Below, in pieces: positions 6,475 through 12,778 of a DNA stretch of 28,286 bases. The translations under genes were made by a program, and so were the position numbers. How positions within the stretch are numbered: the stretch's first letter is position 1; each line of letters opens with the position of its first letter. The stretch spans positions 1-28,286 of the IMG/VR virus record IMGVR_UViG_3300042731_006134; one strand, 5' to 3'. Below the pieces are notes generated by a model. It did not search any database and was not told the origin of the DNA. It saw only the letters and a list, made by a program, of their open reading frames with translations. Source of the stretch: a virus.

Positions 6475-6712
6475 TATATTTTTTCTCCCGTAAGTATACT
6501 TGACCGCTACCTACTCTAGAACATTCTTTAAGAGTTTTAATTTCTTTCCTAAGATAATCTATTTGTTTTTTGTTATAGTGAATTTCTGTTACACAGAAAG
6601 TTATAAACAAAAAACAAATAATAAATAATGCCAAGATAAAAGAAAAAGCATCTGATGGAAACCATTGATAGAATGTATATAATTTATTCATAATATTTTT
6701 TCTTAAGTCCAT
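6467..6712 (-). CDS. Single-span membrane protein, tandem paralogue 1
   Basis: 81 residues. A span (FSFILALFIICFLFITFCV) is followed by TEIHYNKKQIDYLRKEIKTL, matching the downstream neighbour's EIHYNKK block and helical tail. Even the DNA is alike (TTTTTGTTATAGTGAATTTCT near 6344-6366 and 6570-6590 on the plus strand). AAAGG lies 10 bases before the chosen ATG; a second ATG seven codons on is possible. The two overlap by 8 bases. Confidence 0.65.
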   Translation of the reverse strand: MDLRKNIMNKLYTFYQWFPSDAFSFILALFIICFLFITFCVTEIHYNKKQIDYLRKEIKTLKECSRVGSGQVYLREKKYNE

Positions 6713-6718
6713 GTTTTT

Positions 6719-6982
6719 TTAACCTTTCATTTCTGCTATGATTTTTTCTAGTTCCAAATCAATATCTTTATTCCATACTTCTTTCCATTCAGTATAGCAT
6801 GTTTTACATCTTACTTTTCTGATTAATAAATCTTTAGTTAACTTATCTTTTAAAGTTTCTATATTAGTTGAACCACATTTATAACAATATGCCTCATCAA
6901 CATATTTAGAAAAATCCCAATTTATAGAATTTTCTTTTTCTTTTTCATTTTCTTTTTCTTCACCTAAAATATCGTCATACAT
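6719..6982 (-). CDS. Zinc-ribbon protein with MYDDILG N-terminal motif
   Basis: 87 residues: MYDDILGEEKENEKEKENS, then a ribbon with CYKCGSTN (about 33-40) and CKTCYTEW (about 59-66), then an acidic helix. The ribbon resembles those that bind nucleic acid or join protein complexes, and the layout repeats that of the 65-residue protein at 3608-3805. The gene begins 18 bases downstream of the tRNA-Ser gene, so tRNA 3' processing and this mRNA's 5' end are probably linked. Function is unknown. Confidence 0.7.
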   Translation of the reverse strand: MYDDILGEEKENEKEKENSINWDFSKYVDEAYCYKCGSTNIETLKDKLTKDLLIRKVRCKTCYTEWKEVWNKDIDLELEKIIAEMKG

Positions 6983-6999
6983 ATTCTATCCTTTTAAAG

Positions 7000-7082
7000 C
7001 GGAGAAAGGGGGATTCGAACCCCCAAGGCTTTTACACCCGATGGATTAGCAATCCACTCCAATACCTTTATGGGATTTCTCC
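7000..7082 (-). tRNA. tRNA-Ser (anticodon GCT)
   Basis: Read on the minus strand, the acceptor GGAGAAA pairs with TTTCTCC, the anticodon stem GTGGA/TCCAT encloses loop TTGCTAA (anticodon GCT, reading AGC/AGU), and the T stem GGGGG/CCCCC encloses TTCGAAT. The variable region is long, as expected for serine, and position 73 is G. CCA is not encoded (CTT follows), so the host CCA-adding enzyme is needed. The 5' base coincides with the last base of the upstream gene's stop codon, so it must be cut out of an mRNA. Confidence 0.93.
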
Positions 7083-7318
7083 TATTCAAAAATATCATCT
7101 TTCCCATCAGGAAGGATGATCTCTTTGATATGAACTTCAATACCACAAATATCACAATGTAGATAATGAGAATCATTATTCAATACTTCATCAAACATAT
7201 GTATTCCATTTCTACAATTTGTTTGTTTCCAAGACTCAATGAATTCATTAACTTGCAAGAATCCTTTGGATTCAAGTGGATGTGTTATTCCTAAATATTT
7301 ATTTCGAATTATTGTCAT
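7082..7318 (-). CDS. Hypothetical protein with CxxC motif, ends at tRNA
   Basis: 78 residues. A CDICG pair (about 55-59), an earlier CRNGIH and His residues suggest one zinc site (HYLHCDICGIEVHIKE). The C-terminus is acidic (DGKDDIFE), a possible short form of the shared tail. The TAG stop overlaps the first base of tRNA-Ser. The start lies 20 bases inside the upstream membrane-protein gene. No family is recognised. Confidence 0.65.
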   Translation of the reverse strand: MTIIRNKYLGITHPLESKGFLQVNEFIESWKQTNCRNGIHMFDEVLNNDSHYLHCDICGIEVHIKEIILPDGKDDIFE

Positions 7319-7484
7319 TTGTTATTCCATCCTCTATATCATTTTTGTTCTGATTTGTGTCTCTCTCTATCATAACCCATTTTTGAATTTTATCAAATAA
7401 ACCCCACATGATTGTTCCAATTATAGATATTACAGTAGATAATAAGAATAGAATCATTATTACATCTTCTAAAGTTAAATCCAC
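7299..7484 (-). CDS. Single-span membrane protein (GTG start)
   Basis: 61 residues with one span (VIMILFLLSTVISIIGTIMW) and a polar, Asn/Asp-rich C-terminal tail (about 30 residues). The GTG start is chosen because AAAGGA lies 8 bases upstream; an earlier GTG 13 codons upstream has no site and would overlap the VWA gene. The product probably sits in the inner membrane. No family is recognised. Confidence 0.6.
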   Translation of the reverse strand: MDLTLEDVIMILFLLSTVISIIGTIMWGLFDKIQKWVMIERDTNQNKNDIEDGITNDNNSK

Positions 7485-7503
7485 TTTATGTTTCCTTTGA
7501 AAT

Positions 7504-8148
7504 TTAGTTATCTGAATCTCCACTACCTGTATAATAGCTCATGGTTTGAGTTTGTCCTCTTTTTCTTGCCTTAATGAAATTTCCAAGACCTTGAGTTGAA
7601 CAAGCATATGCTTGAGCAACAACTTCATCACCACTTCCATGAGACATTATATTACCTGCTTTGAACCCCATATTCATAGCAGTCTTCTCATCAATGTTTT
7701 CTCCAAGAAAAACAAATGACCAAATTTTAGTATCCTCAAGCTCATTGATCATTTTCTTGACTTTCATTCTTAGTTCTTCATTTGGTGGATTCTGCATACC
7801 ATCAGTCTGAACAACTATTAAGACTGCTTTATCTTTTCTTGGATCATTGTCAATCTTTCGTTTCATTCTGTCAATACCATATTCAATTGCTTCATATAAG
7901 GCAGTCATACCACCACACCACCAATCTTTTATTTTGGGAATATCAGCAATTGGTTCACCATCAATATTACAATGGATTTCATCATCAAACTCAATGATGG
8001 TGACAAAATTGTCCATTGTTTCATCATCTTCTTTTAATAGTTTTGCTCTTTGTTCATTGAAGTTATTGACAGCAAGAACTTGATTATTACTCATAGAACC
8101 ACTATGATCTTGAATAAAACATGAATATGTTACACTTTTAACTTCCAT
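7504..8148 (-). CDS. VWA (von Willebrand factor A) domain protein
   Basis: 214 residues from MEVKSVTYS, chosen for its GGGGGA site; an ATG five codons upstream lacks one. The metal-ion-dependent adhesion site is complete: D14-x-S16-x-S18 (QDHSGSM), T82 (GGMTALYEA) and D116 (VVQTDGM). These residues hold a divalent metal that binds a partner protein. Stand-alone VWA proteins are common in phages, with unclear roles, often in complex assembly. The C-terminus is a Gly/Ser/Tyr tail (YYTGSGDSDN). Confidence 0.88.
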   Translation of the reverse strand: MEVKSVTYSCFIQDHSGSMSNNQVLAVNNFNEQRAKLLKEDDETMDNFVTIIEFDDEIHCNIDGEPIADIPKIKDWWCGGMTALYEAIEYGIDRMKRKIDNDPRKDKAVLIVVQTDGMQNPPNEELRMKVKKMINELEDTKIWSFVFLGENIDEKTAMNMGFKAGNIMSHGSGDEVVAQAYACSTQGLGNFIKARKRGQTQTMSYYTGSGDSDN

Positions 8149-8326
8149 TTTTCTTTCCCCCATTAATTATTATCGGTTTTCCTTTGTATTTAGGTTTTTT
8201 GTTTCTATTCATGATATAACTTATTAATAATATCATTAATACAATAAGCCAAATTATCACTGCAATAAAAAATGCACCAATAGTAGATTTTATAGCAATA
8301 ATTATACAACTTAAAATAAATTCCAT
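8138..8326 (-). CDS. Small membrane protein
   Basis: 62 residues from MEFILSCIII, chosen because AAAGGA lies about 7 bases upstream. A long hydrophobic stretch (residues 3-40) could form one or two spans, followed by a basic tail (MNRNKKPKYKGKP) predicted to stay in the cytoplasm. The stop is 11 bases inside the VWA gene, so the two are coupled. No family is recognised. Confidence 0.6.
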   Translation of the reverse strand: MEFILSCIIIAIKSTIGAFFIAVIIWLIVLMILLISYIMNRNKKPKYKGKPIIINGGKKNGS

Positions 8327-8337
8327 TTTTTTTCCTT

Positions 8338-8502
8338 TTACCACCAAAGATCATCGGGGTCTTTAATATTTATTTTCCTTTTTTTCTTTCTTCTTTGCTT
8401 TGGTGAATCTTTTAAAAAGTAATCATCAATTTTTCTTTGAATATTATGATTATCATCTCTCAAATCTTGTAAATTTTCCAAAGGTGATTTATCTTTTTTC
8501 AT
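8338..8502 (-). CDS. Small basic protein with acidic-aromatic C-terminus (54 aa)
   Basis: A gene starting MKKDKSPLENLQDLRDDNHN. A helical N-terminal half is followed by a strongly basic run (QRRKKKRK) and an abrupt DPDDLWW end. The basic run suggests nucleic-acid binding, and the DDLWW end is another acidic-hydrophobic C-terminus, though not the common tail. The ribosome site is GGAG about 8 bases upstream. Function is unknown. Confidence 0.6.
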   Translation of the reverse strand: MKKDKSPLENLQDLRDDNHNIQRKIDDYFLKDSPKQRRKKKRKINIKDPDDLWW

Positions 8503-8515
8503 TTATAAAATCTCC

Positions 8516-9010
8516 TTATTCCCAACCTTTTATTTCTTCTATTTTATATAGCGTAATTCTATCCAATAAGTTATCTGGATACTCTGCTCCTTTTTCGATC
8601 TTTCGAATCCATAGCGGAAAATCTTTATCCTTGTAATATTTTTCACATCTTTCAATGAATCCTTTTAATCTAATCATGACTGAAGGTGGAATTTCAACTA
8701 TAGTTGAAGTATCAGGATTAATATATTTAAATAGGTCTCCATCAGAAATTTCTTCTTCAGTAAAGGATTTTTGAACAAAATAATCAGTATGAAATTTCCA
8801 TTTTTCTGCTCTTAATTTCGCAATTTCAAGACCAAAACCTACAACTCTTTGATTTTTAACATAATCGAATCGGTCTGTAGGGTGACATAGAGCAAATCCG
8901 AAAATTACACTCTGATCATCATCAGGGTCAATTCCACAGAAAAGTACACCTTTCTTATGTCCTTTCTTTCTTCCATTTTTTCTAATGTATTCAATTCTTG
9001 ACATTTCCAT
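8516..9010 (-). CDS. Conserved-looking phage protein of unknown function
   Basis: 164 residues starting MEMSRIEYIRKNGRKKG. The central part (GVLFCGIDPDDDQSVIFGFA, then LCHPTDRFDYV, then a Gly-Phe-Gly stretch and RAEKW) looks like a globular family seen in other large phages, but I cannot name it. No catalytic motif is evident. AAGGAG lies 8 bases before the ATG. A TATAAATA lies about 35 bases upstream of the start, within the end of the previous gene, and may be chance. Confidence 0.65.
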   Translation of the reverse strand: MEMSRIEYIRKNGRKKGHKKGVLFCGIDPDDDQSVIFGFALCHPTDRFDYVKNQRVVGFGLEIAKLRAEKWKFHTDYFVQKSFTEEEISDGDLFKYINPDTSTIVEIPPSVMIRLKGFIERCEKYYKDKDFPLWIRKIEKGAEYPDNLLDRITLYKIEEIKGWE

Positions 9011-9022
9011 CTTTTTTTCTCC

Positions 9023-9274
9023 TTATATTGGTGGTGTTTTATTTATATCCACCAATAACTTTAAAGTTTTATTTATTTCTTTAAGTATTCCAACTATTGG
9101 AAATCTTAAATCATATTCATCCTGAAGTATTTCTAAATCTGCTTTTATTATATCATGATATTCAGACATTTTATCATCCTTCAAGGATTTTTTATGTAAT
9201 GATATCCATTTTATGATATCATCAGTCTCCATTAATGCTACTTCCTGTATATCTGTTACTGTTACTTGACTCAT
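9023..9274 (-). CDS. Small helical hypothetical protein
   Basis: 83 residues starting MSQVTVTDIQEVALM. The body is helical and acidic, ending LKEINKTLKLLVDINKTPPI, a heptad-like amphipathic helix. A GGGGGA site lies close to the ATG. The gene follows the Qng1-like gene after 38 bases. No family is recognised. Confidence 0.6.
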   Translation of the reverse strand: MSQVTVTDIQEVALMETDDIIKWISLHKKSLKDDKMSEYHDIIKADLEILQDEYDLRFPIVGILKEINKTLKLLVDINKTPPI

Positions 9275-9312
9275 ATTCCCCCTATATCATCTTAAAATAA
9301 CTTTGTCAAGTC

Positions 9313-10185
9313 CTAATAATCTGTTGTATAAGTTAAGTGAAAAGGTTTATCTACCAACTTTCTTTTTGTCCATAAATAGGTATCAACATCTGCAATGTTA
9401 AATCCTGTTGCATATTGTAACATTGTACAGACCTTAATAGTTGCTGCTCTAATTTGTAATTCCATCAGAGAATGTTTTTCAATGAGTCTCCCATTATCTA
9501 CTAACCACTCCAATTCGGGTGAATATTCTATAGCACCAAAATGTCTAAGTATCTTAGGTAGTTGATAATCCGCAGGAACAAATAATGTTACCATTAGATC
9601 ATCCTTGAACCATCCGAATTTCCTATAAAGCTGAATGAAAAACAAGCTTGCTCTTTTTAAGAATTGATCTGATGCAAAACCTGGGAACATTAAGACTAAA
9701 TTATTGAATAATTCCTCACCTGAATATTCTCTTGCACTAACCATATCTGCAAATTTTTCACAATTTCTATATTGACATAGCTCATATAAATGTTTTTTTC
9801 TTTCTTCTAACAAGGGATATCTATGAAAACATAATAGACGTACAAGAGCTTTAATTCTTTCATCAAAATTTAGAGAATGATTAATTGCATCTTCAAAAAT
9901 TTCAGCAACATCATTATACATTGTAGTGCTTGAACAATTATTTGGTCTGATATCATGAGCACCATACCAATAATTATAATTGATTGAACTTGCCACAATT
10001 TCCTTGATGATTTCAAAATATACACCTACTGTATATTCCTTTTTGGTATCATAAAAATTCTGGATACCATCATTTCTCATTTGATGTTCAAGTTTCTCTA
10101 TTTTTTTAATATTTAGAGTAACATAAAAAGGTTCAGTCGCCAATATTACCTCTGACATATTGAAAACATTTTGAATTATATCCAT
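9313..10185 (-). CDS. Queuosine-salvage (DUF2419/Qng1-like) nucleoside glycosylase
   Basis: 290 residues. The distal half matches the Q-salvage family closely in order and spacing: VPADYQLPKILRHFG (203-217), YSPELEWLVD (221-230), then MELQIRAATIKV (241-252) and a final DTYLWTKRK. In this family the enzyme splits queuosine 5'-monophosphate to release queuine for reuse in tRNA anticodons. The N-terminal NYNYWYG (70-75) fits its aromatic pocket. Start: AAGGAG 6 bases before ATG, overlapping the previous TAA. Whether the phage enzyme acts on queuosine or another deazaguanine nucleotide is open. Confidence 0.8.
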   Translation of the reverse strand: MDIIQNVFNMSEVILATEPFYVTLNIKKIEKLEHQMRNDGIQNFYDTKKEYTVGVYFEIIKEIVASSINYNYWYGAHDIRPNNCSSTTMYNDVAEIFEDAINHSLNFDERIKALVRLLCFHRYPLLEERKKHLYELCQYRNCEKFADMVSAREYSGEELFNNLVLMFPGFASDQFLKRASLFFIQLYRKFGWFKDDLMVTLFVPADYQLPKILRHFGAIEYSPELEWLVDNGRLIEKHSLMELQIRAATIKVCTMLQYATGFNIADVDTYLWTKRKLVDKPFHLTYTTDY

Positions 10186-10706
10186 TACTTTCTCCTTTTT
10201 ATAAGATTTGGGTTATCTGGTCTTGTCTTCATGATCTCTGTAATTTGATCGAATGATACAGGATAATAGTTGTTGTTGTCAACCCCAATATCCCATTGTT
10301 TTCCTATAGGTTCTAATTTACCATGAGAATGTCCATATAATTGCCAAGAGTTATAATGAGACCTTGCCCAAGTTCTCATAGAATAATGACATATAACTAT
10401 GTGTCTTTTCTGATGTTTCAGTTCAAATATTTCATGTTCATTCCATCCCTGCAACCAATAATCATGAGACCCTACTATGAACCTATGTTTCCCTTTGAGT
10501 CTCATAATGTATTTCTTATGGACTTTTTCCCTTCCATGCATTAATGTAAAATCACCTGCATGGAAAACGGTATCATCATCAGAGACCACTTCATTGTGAT
10601 TCCTGATTAGGTTCTCATCATGTTCCTCAATGTTGGAATATGGTCTACTGCAATATTTTAGAATGTTCTTATGACCATAATGTTCATCACTAGTGAACCA
10701 AATCAT
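10185..10706 (-). CDS. Calcineurin-like metallophosphoesterase
   Basis: 173 residues with the full set of metal ligands: D7-x-H9 (SDEHYGH), G51-D52 (AGDFT), G-S-H-D (79-82, in place of the usual GNHD), H107 (VICHYSM) and G-H126-S-H128. The two-metal centre hydrolyses phosphoesters. The SDxHxGHKNI start is typical of a small subfamily common in phages, often annotated as phosphoesterase of unknown substrate. His replaces Asn at the GNHD position, which may alter activity. It lies in one coupled run with SLOG and Qng1-like genes. Confidence 0.88.
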   Translation of the reverse strand: MIWFTSDEHYGHKNILKYCSRPYSNIEEHDENLIRNHNEVVSDDDTVFHAGDFTLMHGREKVHKKYIMRLKGKHRFIVGSHDYWLQGWNEHEIFELKHQKRHIVICHYSMRTWARSHYNSWQLYGHSHGKLEPIGKQWDIGVDNNNYYPVSFDQITEIMKTRPDNPNLIKRRK

Positions 10707-10780
10707 CTTCTGTTTTTCCTTATAAGAGTATCAATGAGTTTGTTATAAAAATCCCAATTTTTATAAAGATATTCTTTCAT
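10703..10780 (-). CDS. 25-residue small ORF coupling two genes
   Basis: This ORF starts MKEYLYKNWDFYNKL and ends TLIRKNRR. It fits exactly between the SLOG gene and the phosphoesterase gene, with ATGA overlaps at both ends and AAAAGG upstream. It may be a real micro-protein or only a bridge that carries ribosomes from one gene to the next. Aromatic and basic composition offers no clue to function. Confidence 0.5.
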   Translation of the reverse strand: MKEYLYKNWDFYNKLIDTLIRKNRR

Positions 10781-11229
10781 ACTATTATTACCTTTTCTCT
10801 CATTTCATCAGTCAATGGAATATTATTATCTGAATAAAATTTATGATAACCGATTTTTTTTAGAAATTTTCTTATTGTATCTTCTGAACCACCTGATTTT
10901 CTTTTATATATTTCTTCAAGTGATTCGTGAGGATTTATAAGGCAAGCAAGTAGGATATCCGAATGCACAGCAATAAGAGTATTCCTTGCAAAGAAATATT
11001 CTCTTCTAAGCTTTTCGGGTGGGAAAATAAGGATTGGAATACCATGATCATATGCAATCCTTTCCGCAAAAGCATCTCCACCTTTAGGACAATGACCACT
11101 TACAATCCAATCACCTTCTTTATAAATTTTGAAGAATGCATCTTTAACGCAATGATAATCTGTAATTATATTACGTTTTCTTGTACCTATTATGCCTATT
11201 TTTTTCACAATAATGTTTGAACCATCCAT
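10777..11229 (-). CDS. SLOG/DprA-like nucleotide-binding protein
   Basis: 150 residues from the ATG of MDGSNIIVKKIG; a TTG farther upstream and a GTG eight codons on are possible starts, and none has a good ribosome site. KIGIIGTRKR, then VSGHCPKGGDAFAERIA, then PILIFPPEK and HSDILLACL is the Rossmann-like SLOG fold (YspA/DUF2493 and LOG-like group), which binds nucleotide-derived ligands. Role in this phage is unknown; the neighbours (phosphoesterase, RNA ligase) hint at nucleotide or RNA metabolism. The gene overlaps a small ORF in another frame. Confidence 0.8.
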   Translation of the reverse strand: MDGSNIIVKKIGIIGTRKRNIITDYHCVKDAFFKIYKEGDWIVSGHCPKGGDAFAERIAYDHGIPILIFPPEKLRREYFFARNTLIAVHSDILLACLINPHESLEEIYKRKSGGSEDTIRKFLKKIGYHKFYSDNNIPLTDEMREKVIIV

Positions 11230-11326
11230 AGTCTGTAGGAACAATAGCTATTAATCCTTTTTGAATGGTTTCCTTTGGTAAATAAATTTCACATATCTTT
11301 TTGATACTTCTCTTTTTTCGTTTCAA
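11171..11326 (-). CDS. Small basic protein (51 aa, TTG start)
   Basis: An ORF starting with TTG, MKRKKRSIKKICEIYLPKET as translated, with an AGGA site 7 bases upstream and just 4 bases after the previous stop. It is very basic. The central LIAIVPTDYGWFKHYCEKN looks protein-like. It overlaps the beginning of the SLOG gene by about 60 bases. The TTG start and overlap reduce certainty, but without it 100 bases would be empty in a packed array. Confidence 0.45.
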   Translation of the reverse strand: MKRKKRSIKKICEIYLPKETIQKGLIAIVPTDYGWFKHYCEKNRHNRYKKT

Positions 11327-11330
11327 GGTA

Positions 11331-11504
11331 TCATCCTTTCTTTACCATGTCAAGAACTTTTTTTCCACATTCTTCAGCACCAAAACAAATAGCACCGAAT
11401 AATGCTGATATAAATCCACCACTCAATATTAAAATTAGTAACAATCCTTCTTTTGGATTTTTCCATATTTCTATTATTAAGTTTTTAAAAAATCTTGATA
11501 CCAT
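11331..11504 (-). CDS. Small single-span membrane protein (57 aa)
   Basis: A gene starting MVSRFFKNLIIEIWKNPKEG. One membrane span follows (LLLILILSGGFISALFGAI), then CFGAEECGKKVLDMVKKG. An amphipathic N-terminal helix before the span and a charged tail suggest an inner-membrane protein. GAGG lies about 9 bases before the ATG. No family is recognised. Confidence 0.6.
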   Translation of the reverse strand: MVSRFFKNLIIEIWKNPKEGLLLILILSGGFISALFGAICFGAEECGKKVLDMVKKG

Positions 11505-11538
11505 TATATCATACCTCTAATAAAAAGTTAACTATTTT

Positions 11539-12510
11539 TTAATCTTTATAATTTAAATTAATGATCTTGAAACTTAATCTTTCAAATTTCACCCTAGTTT
11601 CAACCATAGGTCTGATAACAACCCCTTCTCTATGTCTACCTGAAGGATATCTACCTTCTGCATATTTTCTTAATTGTTCATCAGAAGTGAATGAAAATGT
11701 TTCATCCCAATCAATAATATCGACTGTAGGTAGATTATAAGTTTTACAAAAATTAAGGAAATGTATTGCATTAAGATATTTTCTTTTTTCAATATTCCAT
11801 ACTTGAAAAACTCTAATCTCAAGTTCATCTAATCCAAGTGGATTTTTTTGGATGCCCGGCCCTACCATTTCAAATTGAATAGCGTATCCTTCAGGAATTT
11901 TGTTTTCAATATTATATTTCCTTGCAAGATTCCATACAGCATTGTCACCATCTTTTAATTCAAGATTTCTGCTGCAACATCCAAACTTTCCATCAATAGT
12001 TTTGTATATAGTACCACTAGAACCATCTGCTTTTACAGTGGAATAGAATTTATTTCCTTGTAAGGCATAAACCATATGGTTTGCTGTTTGGAAATTTGGT
12101 TCATCTGTTTTTGGAATAATATTAGTGGGAAAACTTCCTTTTGCCAATCCATGAAGTGAAGCATGAACAGGTTTGGAATATTTCATGACACCTATGGTAT
12201 CAGCTATATTATCACCTATGTTTCCCTCAACGGTAAGTGGCATAATGAGACACTCAGAAGGAACACCTTTGAATCTTTTCATGGAAATACGGTATTTATA
12301 TCTTTCTAGAAAGGAAAATCTATCTTCTTTGGGTAAAATTGCATCTTGAAGATATACTTCACAAAGATCACCTTTATTGAATTGATCTTTTTGTACTGTA
12401 CCACACCATTTTCCCCCCTCACCACATACAACTATTGCAGAAACAATGAAATCTGCTCCTTTTATAGGTTGAATATCGACAATTTTTCCTATATAAGCAA
12501 GTTTATACAT
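11539..12510 (-). CDS. RNA ligase, DRB0094/Rnl5-like
   Basis: 323 residues. The N-terminal 100 residues resemble the OB-fold domain that precedes the catalytic domain in this group. Nucleotidyltransferase motifs follow in order: I, K160-A-D162-G163-S (the lysine forms the AMP adduct); III, F213-E-M-V-G (IQFEMVGPG); IV, E295-G-V-V-I; V, S313-F-K315-I. The family seals 3'-OH/5'-phosphate RNA ends, including nicks in duplexes. In a phage with its own tRNAs, repair of cleaved tRNA is a natural role, but this is inference. AAGGAG precedes the ATG. Confidence 0.88.
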   Translation of the reverse strand: MYKLAYIGKIVDIQPIKGADFIVSAIVVCGEGGKWCGTVQKDQFNKGDLCEVYLQDAILPKEDRFSFLERYKYRISMKRFKGVPSECLIMPLTVEGNIGDNIADTIGVMKYSKPVHASLHGLAKGSFPTNIIPKTDEPNFQTANHMVYALQGNKFYSTVKADGSSGTIYKTIDGKFGCCSRNLELKDGDNAVWNLARKYNIENKIPEGYAIQFEMVGPGIQKNPLGLDELEIRVFQVWNIEKRKYLNAIHFLNFCKTYNLPTVDIIDWDETFSFTSDEQLRKYAEGRYPSGRHREGVVIRPMVETRVKFERLSFKIINLNYKD

Positions 12511-12521
12511 AATTTTCTCCT

Positions 12522-12767
12522 TTATATTTTTATGGTAAACTCTTCCTCTGTAAAAAAATCATCGAATCTAATGTTATTTATAGGATTTAATCCATGTTTT
12601 GCTAACATTATATGAATTTCTTTGATATGTTTACAGGTAGGTCTTGGATAGTTTCTTGTCCAATGAGGACAAGAACAACCCCAAGTTTTTCCATCATCAG
12701 CTTTCGATACTGTATATTCTCTATCTGAACTATGAGAACCAACATACCATCTTTCTATCCATTTCAT
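12522..12767 (-). CDS. SWIM zinc finger-like protein with shared C-terminal tail
   Basis: 81 residues from MKWIERWYVGSH, chosen for AAGGA 7-8 bases upstream. KTWGCSCPHWTRNYPRPTCKHI has the CxC...CxH arrangement of SWIM zinc fingers, which bind DNA or proteins. The C-terminus, RFDDFFTEEEFTIKI, carries the shared tail with two extra residues. The next gene has its own AAGGAG site 12 bases later, so the tail is not an mRNA signal here. Confidence 0.75.
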   Translation of the reverse strand: MKWIERWYVGSHSSDREYTVSKADDGKTWGCSCPHWTRNYPRPTCKHIKEIHIMLAKHGLNPINNIRFDDFFTEEEFTIKI

Positions 12768-12778
12768 TGTTTTTCCTT

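Noticed and set aside
6994-7176. Minus-strand open frame across the tRNA-Ser
   Set aside because: Its last third is translation of the tRNA sequence, and the rest is out of frame with the better-supported gene at 7082-7318.
9288-9316. TTGACA-N17-TATAGG on the minus strand
   Set aside because: Although the -35 is perfect, the -10 overlaps the ribosome site of the gene at 9274, which would leave that gene without a usable leader; probably chance at the previous gene's end.
11310-11345. TTGACA-N17-TACCTT on the minus strand
   Set aside because: It lies in the coding end of the 57-residue membrane protein, where TTGACA encodes parts of Leu-Asp-Met, and the -10 is poor.
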